Assembly (NCBI GenBank): GCA_003971905.1
Contig: RSEE01000016.1
Coordinates: 186,001 to 250,000, forward strand
DNA length: 64,000 bases
Source: Moniliella sp. 'wahieum'
Taxonomy: Eukaryota > Basidiomycota > Moniliellomycetes > Moniliellales > Moniliellaceae
Direction: 5' to 3'
A model generated the notes under the pieces. It saw nothing but the letters and a program-made list of their open reading frames with translations, was not told the DNA's origin and did not search any database. Position numbers and translations under genes: made by a program. Below are positions 46,359-57,966 of this stretch, piece after piece. Positions within the stretch are counted from its first letter, which is position 1. Each line of letters opens with the position of its first letter.

Positions 46359-47360
46359 GAGAGCCCTCCGATCCCCTGCCGCTGCCGCGCTGGTCCTGCT
46401 TGGTGTGGGTGTGCCCCTCCGCCATGCACATGCCCCCACCCTCCCCCCAGCCTACCGGAGCCCAATGTTGATCCCACCTCGTTCCGCGGCTTCTTCCCCC
46501 GGTTACAGTAACTACACACCTGATTGTGGCGTCGTTTCCTCGTTTGGTTCCACAACCACCCTTTTGTTTTGTCCCACTATTAATTCCAATGGCATTGCTC
46601 TTGTTTAGTCGTGCGCGTACTCAAGCGGTACTGGAGCCGCTTCGGCAGCCGAAGGATAACCGAGCTGGAGCAGGTGGTGGGACTGCTGCACAGGGGCGGT
46701 GAGGCCACAATGCCCTCGAACAGCGGATGGCAGAGAGCCTACAACATAGTAGGCGGAACGATGCCGATTGCACCAGGGCTTTGCAAAAAAAAGTGCATCT
46801 AGTCAAACGAGAGAGAGCGGTTTTTGCTGACCTGAACTTCCTAGCACTCCTACATACTCTCTTGCTCTGGTGTACTCAGGGTACATCGGAGCTTCGCGTA
46901 CTTGCCGTTCTCGACTTGTATACCCACAGCAGATCGCCACCCCATATGAAACTGACAGACCACAAGAGAATCGTTCAGAAGATGGGGCTAAACATCTCAA
47001 TTCGACATATTAGTGCTGCATACACCAGAAGGGGTTTGCGTCCTCTTGACCTTGAGCGCCTGGAAGAGCTTGCAGCTTAACGGCGTCTCCGGCTAATGAA
47101 CCTTGGTTGAAAGAGACGTACCAGCCGAGTTGCCCCGGCTATCCCCAAAAAAACGAGATGCAATTGCTGGCGAGGCACACGGTAACCCTACTTCAAACCC
47201 TAGTCTAACTTCTCGCATGTCGCATGTCACACGTCACAGGCCTCAGGGCCACAGGCCACAGGCCACCGGTTTCCCCCAGGCAAGGGAATTTTAAACCTGC
47301 GTCGCGGAAGACATGCATCAACTGCATCAACCAATTGGCGTCCATGAACAGACCACCGCC
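46359..47360. other. Intergenic region with an unrecognised short frame
   Basis: The open frame at 46727-47080 (117 codons, ending LDLERLEELAA) has no recognisable homology. A word island lies at 47210-47275 (GCATGTCGCATGTCACACG, GGCCACAGGCC). Confidence 0.4.
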
Positions 47361-49327
47361 ATGGTCGCTGACAAAACAGATGCACTCACCCAAGCACTTG
47401 TGTGTATTGCCTTGCAACGTATTGGATTGGGCTAACCACAGGTGTACCCCCCCCCCCCCCCCCAAGAACGATTTTGAGGAGAGTATCCGCTCCGTCCTGC
47501 GTGAGGCGGCGCGGGTCTCCCCGCTGTCTCAGGCAATGCCCACTGTTGCCACTCGCGTGGTGACCTCGTCGCTGGCCAAGAGCGAGCTGCTGCCTATGCC
47601 AGCAAACCTGCATGCTCGTCTTCGCTTTGGTATGGATGCGTGGGATACATTCTTACTCAACGCATATCCGCTTTTGGCCCTGGACCGTCTCCAGCCTGGG
47701 GTGATCTGCTGAAAGCGCACCTTACCCTCTGTAGTGAGTTGTTCCCTACTTCTCCCACTCCCGACAAGGATGAACGAGAGGACCGAATCCGGTCTATTTT
47801 GGGTGGCACGCCCATGCAACGTACCGTTTCCCGTGGTGTGGACTCCATTCTTCGGCTTCTTCGCCCCAACGATCCAGATTTCTGTGCAGCATCTGGATCC
47901 GATCTTGCCCCTTCTTCTGCGCAGGGGAAGGCTTCGTCAACCATTTCACCGACTTCAACTCTGTATCCTGATATTACTCGGCCATCAGGTCGTTCATCTC
48001 ATCCTCCGGTGAAGACGGGGCACGCCCACCTGGAGAATGCGGAGAAAGAAAAGCGTTGCCGAACTCCGCACGACTCTGACTCCCACTCCAAAGAGAAGCG
48101 CAAGCGGCCTCTTCCCCCAGAAGACGGGCGAAATTCCTACCAGTTTGATGAGGAAATGATCAACGGGCGCCCCATCAACGGGGACAGGGGGTTCAACCCA
48201 AGCGATTGAGGTGGGAATCGTCTGCATCTCGCATTACTCGCGCGATGCCCGCTCAGCTGAAATTGTTGCGTTAAGTGATTTCGTGGAGAAGTGCATGGTA
48301 GGTGGCCGCTGTTGTCACTTTCCAGGACATGTGAGCTGACTTCATCCAGACTGAAACAGTGGATCGCCTACAGAGCTTTTTATTGGCACTTGCCAAGAAA
48401 AGGGAGGTCACGGCCCCAACCGAGAACATTGACGTACAAACTCCGATCTTGCGCTTTTTGTGTTTCAATCTCGTGAAGTGTGAACTGCTCCCTTCATCGG
48501 ACTCATGCAATAGCTCCTTGAATGCTTCGCATCGTAAGGAACACGAAACAACGTGGTCAAATCGTGTTCTCCTTGCCTACCCACTGTTGCACGCTGCCGC
48601 TTTTGCGCCGCACCAGCCGTTAATGACCGTGCACATGATGAGCCGAGCAAGGTTCGAATCCCCCCGGCGTTCCCGTTTGATTGATTGGGTTCAAGAACCT
48701 ATCGGGGCCGAAATTTGGACTACGTGTCAAGACTCGCTTTCCCACTTTATCAATGACAGCCGGAGGAAGAGCAATGTCAAGGTACCCGCACCATCCACCA
48801 TTCTTGGACGTGGTGCTCTCTTGGTAGTATGTTCCTCTCTGCTTATTGGTACTGTGAACAGCACACTAACATTTTCTAGCGCACGTGGTCCAACGCTTTG
48901 CAAACCCGAATCCAGGCTTTGCTCGACGAAGATCCATCCATCAGCCCGCTTCCGATATCCTGGCTCGTGTCCCAGCTTCTTTCAGAAGGTATGCAGAATG
49001 TCTTTACTCCCCAGCGCCCACCGACTGTTGCCATACATGGGCCACGTGGCCATGACCCTCCCTACTGCTGAGAACCATCGCAAGTGGCCTGAGCATCTCC
49101 TTCGCATTTTTCCTTTACTCTCTCTCAACCTACTACGGCCGTGGAAATTGACGCTGCGCACAGCCGTATGTGCGGCGGTCACTCACCAAATACCTCCTGC
49201 TCCTATGCAGCTGAAACACGACGACGACATTGTTCGTGTTACCGATGGCACCCTCAACCGTCTTGCATCTCTCATCGATGAATGGCTGGACGAGGTGCTA
49301 CCGACCATGCCAAGCATTTACGTGTGA
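47361..49327 (+). CDS. Unrecognised gene family, copy A (paired with 56013-57966)
   Basis: I do not recognise this protein. It is real by comparison with copy B. Both start with a short exon (MVADKTDALTQAL here, MAVDFTDPLAQAL there), pass a C homopolymer (47447-47463), and continue into NDFEESIRSVLREAARV, TRVVTSSLAKSELLPMPANL, MDAWDTFLLNAYPLLALDRL, DEREDRIRSILGG and RTVSRGVDSILRL, about 90% identical between the copies. A Ser/Lys-rich linker follows (KEKRCRTPHDSDSHSKEKRK). Then comes EIVALSDFVEKCM, with a 52-nt intron (48298-48349) at the same position as in copy B. The C-terminal part (LLPYMGHVAMTLPTAENHRK, RVTDGTLNRLASLIDEWLDE) is much more diverged. No signal peptide or membrane helix is visible. 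Single-base frame changes are present. Confidence 0.65.
47447..47463. repeat. Poly-C tract (17 nt) in copy A
   Basis: Seventeen consecutive C between GGTGTA and AAGAACGATTTT. The matching tract in copy B is 15 nt. Confidence 0.95.
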
Positions 49328-50315
49328 CTATGGTCACACCAGAAGTTATGGCACGTACTAATTAACTCTTCTAGTGCACCCCACTTCGATAAGGGAGCGT
49401 TGCTACTTTCTCCTCTCCTTTTGCGCTGGACAGATTTCTGGTTTTGCTTCTACAGTATTTTTGGTCGAATCAGCTTGACGCGAAAAAAAGAAAGCTTCCG
49501 ATTCCTAAACCTGCTTCTCCTTTATACCCCGAAATGGTTGTGAGCAAAAACGCGAAACAAACGGCCATCATGCCTCAGTAGAGCAACTGTCACGGCTAAC
49601 GAAGAAGGATTGCCCATCTCGCATCTGCGCCTGGTGATCCCACGAGTCCCGTGGAGTGTTAGGGAGATTGACCTCTTTAACCATTGAATGTGGAACAACT
49701 TCAACCTTGAGGCGTTCAGGGTAACCAGGGGCAACTGACGCTGAAGTTTGAAGGGAGCTCTGAGGGTGCTGTGCCGTGGAACAGGGCACTCTCCGATAAG
49801 CCGTCTAAAGGAGAGGTGACCAGTCGACGATCGGTCACACAGAGTGGGAACGAGGTTACGAGTGAAGCGAAGCGAAGAGCGGAGCGGTGTGTGGAGAAAC
49901 AGGATACAAACTGCAGAGAAGGAGGACAGGAAAGTCTAGGGTACGGCAAGACCTGTACAGCAGCTGGTGGAGTCATTCGGTCAGCATAGTCCCTGTCATG
50001 ACGAGTTGAGCGAGGCTAGGGGAGTCACTAGTCACTAGCCACTTCGGTACTAGTCAAATTATCGACCCCAAGCACTGGCAAACGATCGGTCAGACCGGTC
50101 ACCGGTCACCGGTCACCGCTCACCGGTCAAACTGCACAAGCTTTTGTTCGGTTCACATGTTCACACTTGCCCCTGTGGGCAGGGAGGGTAGATAGAAAGC
50201 GTGAGTGTGACGCGTGACGCTGAAGCTGCAAGTAGGCTTGCCGTGCTACCCCCCTATGGCTGGGCACCCACATTCGCCCTCTGGAAAGCATTGGACAGGA
50301 ATATCGAAGGCCAGT
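49328..50315. other. Intergenic region with a CCGGTCA repeat island
   Basis: 3' flanks of copy A and of the ArfGAP gene. Short frames at 49520-49980 are not recognisable. The island at 50020-50130 is listed separately. Confidence 0.5.
50020..50130. repeat. Island of TCACTAG and TCACCGG heptamers
   Basis: AGTCACTAGTCACTAG lies at 50023-50038; TCACCGG stands in tandem at about 50097-50117 and recurs to 50128. Confidence 0.85.
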
Positions 50316-51672
50316 TCACCACCACTGAGTGGGCTGGGTGGGGAAGTAGCTGGGCTGCTGAGGTGTGTGTGATGGGAAGGCGGATTGCCCGAGAAGAGGG
50401 GCAGAAAAGGCCTGCGCGCCCAAATCTATAGGAGAAGCGAGGGGCGCCGGCGTAGATAAGGCCATGTGGAGTACCCTGTCGCGCCTCCAGCCTGAGCCTG
50501 GAACGAAGTTTGGGGTTGGAAGCAGCAGCTTTGGCAGTGCAGTTTGTTGGAACGGCGCGGCGTATGGCTGAAAGGCAACCTGTTGTTGTTGCGCAGCTTG
50601 TGGTTGGAACGGCGCTGTGTATGGTTGTTGGAAGGCAGCTTGTTGTTGCAAAGGTTGAGACGGCTGAGTTGTTGCAAACCCACCAAACGCCGTGATGCCC
50701 AAGAAACGTTCGAAGGCAAGCTGGCAGGGAGCGAGGGCCCAATAGAGGCGTTGGAAGACGAATTCGAACGCATGCCCGGAAAAGAGGGAGGTGATGCTGG
50801 CTGGGCAGGGTGGCGGAAAGAGAGCGTTGGTTAGGAAGAGGGTCGGGCTGAAAGGGTTCACGCAGGGTGGGTCGTAAATGGCCCTGTTGTGGTTGGAGTG
50901 AAAGGAGATCCGCTGGATGTGGACCAAAGGAGGAGGCCGGAGATACCGGCCCCGTAGAAGTGGGGAGCAGGTAAATGGATTGGACTGTGACCCCGTCGAA
51001 GTCGAGGTTGCGGATGGTGATATAGCCGAGGGCGGAGGAATGGATTTAGGGGGCGCAGTAGAGGAGGAGGGGCGGTCGAACGGCGGGGTGGGAGATCGGG
51101 AGGGGGTGAAGTCAGTGTAATTTGGGGGCGGGGCAAGTCGCGCGTCGAGTAGCTCGGTGGCAGCGTGGGACGGTTCTTTGGCAGAGGCGGAGGGGCTCGC
51201 CCTTGAAGCAGGGCTGGAGATAGGGTCCGTCGGTGCAGGCCGGACGAATTTGCGGAACTGGTACTTGTCTCGGATAAACTTGTCCATTTCACTGCTCGGG
51301 GACGCCAGTCGTTAGTCAATGGCCAGCATCGATCATGGGGGTGGCTAGGAGGGACGAACCAGTCGCGCTCATCATCGTTGAAGGTAAGCGGGCGGACTCC
51401 GCTAGGATTGAAGAAAGCGTTGGACTTTATGTTTCCCATTTCCCGCATGTGCTTCACCTCCTCTCGCGTCCACGAGTCGAGGGAAGTGGACTTGATGCGG
51501 GAGATGTGGGTGCCGAGGTGGCGATGAAGTGAGGCGCAGCGCATGCAGAGAAAGATGCCCAGGTTGACGCTCGCCCGCGGATGAGCCGCAGAACATTCGG
51601 CACACCGGTCGTTCCCCTTCTCGGCAAGTGCTGCGTTCAGCCGGCCTTGATGCGTGTTGCGCCGGTTGACAT
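50316..51672 (-). CDS. Arf GTPase-activating protein with a Pro/Gln/Phe-rich tail
   Basis: The probable start is the ATG at 51672, followed after a one-base frame change by NRRNTHQGRLNAALAEKGND. The ArfGAP zinc finger and helices follow: CAEC, SVNLGIFLCMRC, ASLHRHLGTHISRIKSTSLD, WTREEVKHMREMGN and KSNAFFNP. The arginine in SLHRHLG is the catalytic finger that stimulates GTP hydrolysis on Arf. The spacing between the second and third Cys is 15, not the usual 16, because the Trp of the family's PRWASVNLG is absent here (PRASVNLG). An intron near 51295 leads to MDKFIRDKYQFRKF. The remaining 250 or so residues are low-complexity (QQQAAFQQPYTAPFQPQAA), as in Gts1/AGFG-type ArfGAPs of vesicle traffic. 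It ends PTQPTQWW. Confidence 0.87.
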
Positions 51673-52084
51673 GGATGGGTAAGGAGATGGTGGTGGGTTC
51701 GGAGCGCGAGGGGGCTGCGGAGCTGCGGGGCGCGCTGAGTGTCAGCGTGTCGAGGCTGAGCTCAGCTCGGGGCTGATCAGGGTGACTTAAAGCTTCAAGT
51801 GTCGTAGCACTCGCCTTTAAGCTTTAAGCTCAGTTGGAGCTAACGTGATTGACTGAAGCGCAGGCGCCGGAGACCAGTGGCTTACATCAAACTTTCACGT
51901 GGACCGCACACCGAGTACGCGGGTTACCGCCTCCTTAGGGCTTAGCCTAAGCGCTTAGCACTCGTCGCACTCTGCCTCAGGCCTGCGTCAGCGTCACGCG
52001 TCAGGCATGCATCAGGCCAGGATCAGACAGGGTTTGAATGTGACATTGGCAGTACACAGGTAAAACTTTAAGGTTCACTAAGGT
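51673..52084. other. Intergenic region with TCA-palindrome words
   Basis: About 410 bp between the ArfGAP and LIM-RhoGAP genes. It contains AAGCTT/TTTAAGC words near 51790-51830 and TCAGGCC, TCACGCG and GCATGCATCAGGCC words at 51975-52020. Confidence 0.55.
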
Positions 52085-55000
52085 TCACCGGTCACCACAG
52101 CGATAAAACCCGTTCAGCTTCAAATACCTGTGCCAGAACCAGGCTCTCTGTCCTCCTGCTCCGCTTCCATCCATCTCCTCATTACTACCGTCCCGACCAT
52201 CCCCATCCCCCGCAAGGCCAGCTACTGCAGACGATACATGCATGTATACTGACCATTCAACACACCCTATCCTGTCCGTTGCTCCGGTAGCAGCGCACCC
52301 ATCGCCGATCCCGGTCTTGGAGGCACCGCGGCCAAGGGGGGAGGACAGCGTCTGAGCCGACCGGCCCGGCTGCGAGTGCGACGGCATCATCGCCACCGCC
52401 TCAGTCGTGGGGCCTGGGGGCCACCCTTCGGACCATGGAGGCGGAGGCTGTTTGCCTGACGCTGGTCGCAGCAGTGTCACACACCGTCGTACCATATCCC
52501 GCGACACCTTGTCTGCCCCTTCGACCATGTCGGATTGCAGAACAGGCGTCAGGATGCGGGGCACATGCCAGAATGCATCTTGGTACGTCAAAATCGTCGT
52601 CACTGCCCTGTTGGCAGCAAATGCCTCGCTCTTGTCCGCCATTGAGACTTTGGGATAGAGGAGATTGGGTGCCATGACCAAGGCCAGGTTGGGAAGATCC
52701 ATCTTGCTCCCTGACCCTTCGTCAGGAGAGGAAGATGCAAACGTAGCCACCCAACGAAGGAACAGGGACAGGACCTCCAAAACGTCCCTGTGCACGCGTG
52801 GGAGAAGGATGGCGATGGCTTGTTAGGCGCACTCGCTCCTCCTCTGGCTCGACAGCTTGGGAACGTACAAACAGGCAGTGCAGACGGAATGTCAATAGCG
52901 GATCCGGCAGCTCGTGCAGAAATTTCTTGAGTAGCACCGCTAGCTGGATTGGCGAGTCTTCCTCCAGGGCAACCGTTTGGTCCTTGTCCAACGCTTCTAC
53001 CTCCTCCTTCAACTGGCGGATGTTACCGTTCTTGCGGAAGATGCCTTCGACCCTCATATCCTTGTTGCGCATCGTGTGGATCAACTGATCCAAAAATTGA
53101 GGGATGATCAACTCCCCCCCATACCAAGCGTAGAATGAACGCCCCCGCGCTCAATCAGGAGTTCAAGGGGGACACCGAACAGGCCTTTCTTCTTCACCTC
53201 TTTCTTGTCCTTCTTGTCAGCTTTAAACCAGCGACTCCAAAAGTTGTTCTTGCGAGTCTCAATCAAGTCCAAGAGCTCATCCAACTCTAAAACCCCTTTC
53301 AGTGGACTGTGCTCGAGATAGGCCACGGCCATATGCTTGATCGCCACCAACTCGTTTTCGCCCAGTTCCGCCACAAGTCGGGAAGTATGGAACGACTCCA
53401 CCTTGGCTTTGCTAGGCAGTGGGTCTGCGAGTGCTGGTACAGGCGAAGCCGGTGGAGCCGGCGAGCTCCAGGGTGGTCGTGTCACAGGAGTGCTGGTCGA
53501 CGGTGAGAGTGGACGGTGGAGGGCGAAGCGGTGGGGAGGCCTGGCGACGGGGCATTGCCCTGGGCGAGGCAGGAGGAGGGGAAGCGGGAAGGGGGGCGGG
53601 AAGGGGAGGAGGCAGTGGACTGGGGTTTGCCGCCCTCCTTGGATCGGGAGGGACCAAATGTTTGGCTTGGAACCGGTCGAGCAAGCGTGAAAGTGCGACC
53701 CGCAACAGAAACGCATACTGTTCCAGCAACGAGACCGCCTGTACCCCCCCGCTCGCGCCAGGACCGGCACAATCAGGGCAAAAGATCTTGGCTTGGGTTC
53801 CGATCCAATCAAAAAGTCTTCTGCAGAGTATCTCCCACCCGCCTCGAGAGGGGAAGAGCCACAGACGCTGCAGCGAAAACAGTTGTGTGCCAACGCATAT
53901 TGATACCGCGTCTCCAGCAGGTATCCTCAATTGGCAACGCACACGCTCTGCACCGGTCTGTCCATTCACCTCCGCCTTCAGGCTTAAGGTGGCGCGGGAT
54001 ACTGGCGAACCCATATGGCTGGCTCTCGTCGGGCTCCAAACTCTCTTTACCGGCAAAAGGGAAAGTTGGTCGAGAAAGTGGTTAAGCCCATTGGGTTGGC
54101 CTGGTGCAACTCAGTAAGGCCAGCAATCAAAGCAGTTCGTATGATGGCCTTGAGCTCAACCGCCATGCCGCTAGGTCCATCTCTGTCAAACGGATCGCCG
54201 AATCCATCTCCTGTGACTTGGAAAGAAGGAGGAAGAATTTGACGATTTTGCGGCAGAGGGTGCGGGCATGGGCAATGAGGCCGCAGGTGGTGGCACAGCC
54301 AACGAGGAAAGAAGGACCTCCACGTGCAGATGAAAGCTTGAGCAACACAGATCACGTCTCCAAATCGTCGGTCCGACACATCGCGCATGATTTTCATGAC
54401 GAACGTGGAGGTTGATTCTTCAAACGCACTGAGGATGGTCCAAATCCGATACACGCGAAGCTCCACAGCTTGTTGCTGCGCCGCAAGCGAAGCAGGGGTC
54501 ATTGTCTCTTCAATCAGTAATGCATCTGCGCGCACTGGACCAAAGGGTGTCCACTTCCTCCACTGGAGCAGGGTCAGGGAGGCAATCGACGGAACAGCCA
54601 TGCGGATATTCCATAGCTTGTGAGCCATGTAGCAAACGCCATGCCATGCAGGACCGCCTTTGATAACCACAAGCTGGTCCAGGATGGCCTGCTCGCACCC
54701 AGGGCAGCGTGCGGCATGCCGGGTGGAATAATGGAAGGGACAGAGGATCAGGTTGGCATGCACAAAGTATTGGTCGAGTGGCGTATCGCACAGCGTGCAG
54801 GTGAAGTGCTCCAGATGGTACTTTCGCCCGCCCGCCTGAATCGCACCTGGCGCGCCCGGAGGGAAGAGGACGCACACCGGGCGCATGCGAGCTGGGCATG
54901 ATGCTCCTCACAAAGAGCAATGCGCGGGCCGCCGTTTGGGGCCTCGGCAGTGAAGTACTTGGCGCCGACGTTCCGCCCGCATTCCTGCGCGGGTCAGCAG

Positions 55001-55229
55001 CAGTAGACAGGGGCAATGAGGAAGGTACGTACATGGCAGGTAAAGCAATCGAGATGATAGAGCGCGTCCAGCGCCTTGACGCCGCGGTCAGAGGCAGTGA
55101 TGGGGTTGCGGCACTTGGCGCAGACGCGGGTGGGCTTATCGGGGGTGGGGGTGGCGGTAGGGGTGTGGTGGAGGCGGGTGCGGCGAGAGGAGCAGGGGGG
55201 CCTACGGGCCAGGCGAGTGCGGGGGGCAT
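52085..55229 (-). CDS. LRG1: LIM-domain Rho GTPase-activating protein (Lrg1-like)
   Basis: The ATG at 55229 starts MPPALAWPVGPPAPL. LIM1 begins CAKCRNPITASDRGVKALDA and YHLDCFTC, interrupted by an intron; after it come ECGRNVGAKYFTAEAP and LCEEHH. LIM2 holds GGRKYHLEHFTCTLCDTPLD and FVHANLILCPFHYSTRHAA. LIM3 starts CPGCEQAILDQLVVIKGG and ends WHGVCYMAHKLWNIRM, which resembles the HPECYMIHKFWNV of fungal Lrg1. After a variable middle comes the RhoGAP domain: GLFGVPLELLIERGGV, IIPQFLDQLIHTMRNKDMRV, the arginine-finger motif GIFRKNGN (Arg codon 53034-53036), PIQLAVLLKKFLHELPDPLL and LPNLALVMAPNLLYP. In yeast, Lrg1 turns off Rho1 in cell-wall synthesis; that role is inferred here. Several one-base frame changes and unresolved introns are present. 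Confidence 0.88.
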
Positions 55230-56012
55230 GGCGAGGGGGCGCAGGCGCGGGCGAGGGCGAGGGCGAGGCGAGGGCGAAGGCAAGGGCGAGGGCGACGCTC
55301 GGGAGGTCACACGCTCACTTGGGCCATGGGCTGGTTGGGTTGGGTTGGGCTGGCGGGCAGGCAAGTCAGGCAGGCGGCTGCCGCCAATAGAGCGTGCGCT
55401 GCCAGTGGCGCTCCAGGGCGCTCCAGGGCGCCCCCCAGCGGCGGCGGCCAGCCCGGGGCTGAGGTAAGCAGGTGCACCCTGGCTCAGCAGGGCAGAGCCT
55501 GAGCACTGGGCGGCTGAGCGGCTGGGCGCTGGGCCGCTGAGCATCGCTCGGCCAGGCGCCGGCATTTGGTCATTAACCGTTGTGTCCCTTGGCCATCGGC
55601 CAAGTATGCGCGGGCTCCTGCGGGCAGCAGCGCTGTCTTGGCTTTACCCGCTAGCAACGCAGACACCCGCCATGGCCGCAACACGCCTGCCTCGCACAGG
55701 GAGCAGACATACGCGGGCGGGTGCTCACACTGGAGGCTCTCAAGCGACTGCTCGCAGTTGGCGGCTCCGCAGCGCCTTCAACCGTCGCCCTTCACCCGCA
55801 ACCATTCATGCCCTGGTTTCTCCCCCGTACTGCGACAAGGAACACTGGTCTACAACAATCCGTCGAAGGAAACACGAGACGAAGGACGAAGAAGCAGGGA
55901 TCTGAATGCCCGAATGCCACACACTATACTCGTTTCTCTTAAATATAGTCCCATGTCCTCTGCCCAGTCGTAGTGTGGGGCATGATGGCAAAGGGGGCTT
56001 CCAGCCTAGTCG
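55230..56012. other. Intergenic region, GC-rich 5' flank of LIM-RhoGAP
   Basis: The 55230-55570 part is GC-rich with GGCGA/GGGCGA iterations. The remainder has no recognisable gene. The 3' flank of family copy B begins at 56012. Confidence 0.5.
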
Positions 56013-57966
56013 TTAAATGTAGGTATGCTTCATCGTCAAAGGTAGATGGTTGGCGCGGCGGGCCAGCTCCATTGCCCACTCATCAACTAGGATTGAGAGG
56101 CGGTGGATGGCTTGATCGGTGATTCGGGAGATGACCTGGTCGTGTTGGTAGTGGTCTGGACGATAGGTGATCTCGTGCGTGATTGCGTACATACCGCCGT
56201 GCGGAGCATCAACATCCATGGCTGCGCCTCGCAAGGTGGAGTAAGGGAAAGTAGCGAAGAAGGGTTGAGGCCAAGCCATTCCTTTACGTTCCTCGTCGGT
56301 GGGCCGGGTCATGGTCACCTTGCCCATGTAGGGTAGTAGCATGTGGAGACTCGGTATCAATGCACTTTTCACCAGGAGAATGACATGGTCTGGGCCACCA
56401 TCCAGGACGCGGGAATAGAGGTGATGGAAGGGTTCCGTTCGATATAGTACGGGTACGATCAAGCAGGGCGCGTTTCCAGTCTTTCTGGGGGAGGGGGTTA
56501 GCGTGTTGTTCTTCAACAACAAAGGATAAGGACATACTACAATAGGCTCGCAAGCCTGTAGGAGGTCGTAGACGGGCAGCGTTCCCTTGGAGTGCTTATC
56601 CCGCTGGCCATTCACGTGGTTCGTAAGTACAAATGCCCATGTGGTAAGTATCTTCTTGACATTTGGTTCGTCGTCGAGATGCCAACGTAGGCGTGTCGCT
56701 TCGCCACCACGTTGGGCTTTCTGCCGTATTCGCTCATCAATGGCTGTCCATAGCGAAAACGCGCGTGCACAGCAGAGGATAGCAAATGAGAAGGCGCGGT
56801 GGATAATATAGATAATTACCTGCCTTACGCAGGGTCACCAACACGGTCCGGAATACTCTCCACGAGGGATCAGGTCACGGCTGTAAGCGCAATGGCCATC
56901 TCGTATAGGACTGATCGCGCACAGCGTCAACGTCTGACGCTTTTTTGGTGTAATTGGGCTGCTTTTTTTGCACGAAAATCGACCAGGCAACCTCCTGAAG
57001 TTGATCGCAAATTTTTCTGGATAGGTCAGTTCAGTTGGCCTTTCAAGGGTTACACTGGAAGGCACCTACGAACTGCTTTTCCACGAACGTATCGAGGGCT
57101 GTAATCTCAGCTTGGAGAACATGCGGCACGAGATACGACAGAACCGCGCCTTGCATAGGTGGCTTGGGCCGTAACCGCTTGAATGCATCCTCCCTTTCGT
57201 TCCCTTGGAGAGAGCGCTTTACCCCCTTCTTGTCTTCGCAATGAGACTCTTGGCCGTTCGAAATGAGAAGGGGAGGTTTGTCCTTCTCCCCATCTCCAGG
57301 GTCGATGTCTCATTCTGAACCGAAGGACAGGGAGAGCCCTGTGGCGACTCAATCAAATCAAGATCCTGAGGCGGAATGTGCGAAGTGGTTGATGAACCGT
57401 TCCTCTCCGGTGAAGAAAGGGTAACATTGGATCCGGAAGCTGCACAGAAATTTGGATCGGTGGGGCGAAGAGTCGGAGAATGGAGTCCACACCACGGGAA
57501 ACGGCACGTTGCATGGGAGCGCCACCCAAAATAGACCGAACGCGGTCCTCTCGTTCATCCATGTCGGGAGTAGGAGAAGCAGCGGACAACCCACTACAGA
57601 GGGTAAGGTGCGCTTTCAGCAGATCACCCCCGGGCTGGAGACGGTCCAGGGCCAAAAGCGGATATGCGTTGAGTAAGAATGTATCCCACGCATCCATACC
57701 AAGCGGAGACGAGCATGCAGGTTTGCTGGCATAGGCAGCAGCTCGTTCTTAGCCAGCGACGAGGTCACCACGCGGGGGCACAGTGGGCATTGCCTGAGAC
57801 AGCGAGGAGACCCGCGCCGCCTCACGCAGGACGGAGCGGATACTCTCCTCAAAATCGTTCTTGGGGGGGGGGGGGGGTACACCTGTGGTTAGCTCAATCC
57901 AAGACGATGTTGCAAGGCAATACACACAAGTGCTTGGGCGAGTGGATCAGTAAAGTCAACGGCCAT
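56013..57966 (-). CDS. Unrecognised gene family, copy B (inverted relative to 47361-49327)
   Basis: Function unknown; described under copy A. The ATG at 57966 gives MAVDFTDPLAQAL. The poly-C tract (57863-57877, minus strand) is 15 nt, a multiple of three. After it come TRVVTSSLAKNELLPMPANL, MDAWDTFLLNAYPLLALDRL, DMDEREDRVRSILGG and RAVSRGVDSILRLF, then SSPERNGSSTTSHIPPQDL. EITALDTFVEKQF precedes a 53-nt intron (57017-57069) at the position used in copy A. The rest reads MNGQRDKHSKGTLPVYDLLQ, HVILLVKSALIPSLHMLLPY, MTRPTDEERKG, MYAITHEITYRPDHYQHDQV and ITDQAIHRLSILVDEWAMEL, ending LTMKHTYI. The C-terminal 200 codons form one clean frame. Single-base changes affect the middle. Confidence 0.65.
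57863..57877. repeat. Poly-C tract (15 nt, G on + strand) in copy B
   Basis: Homologous to the 17-nt tract of copy A. Same flanks. Confidence 0.95.

Noticed and set aside
51673-52084. Origin of replication in the palindrome-rich interval
   Set aside because: Fungal origins outside yeasts have no defined sequence, and nothing here beyond the word islands supports it.
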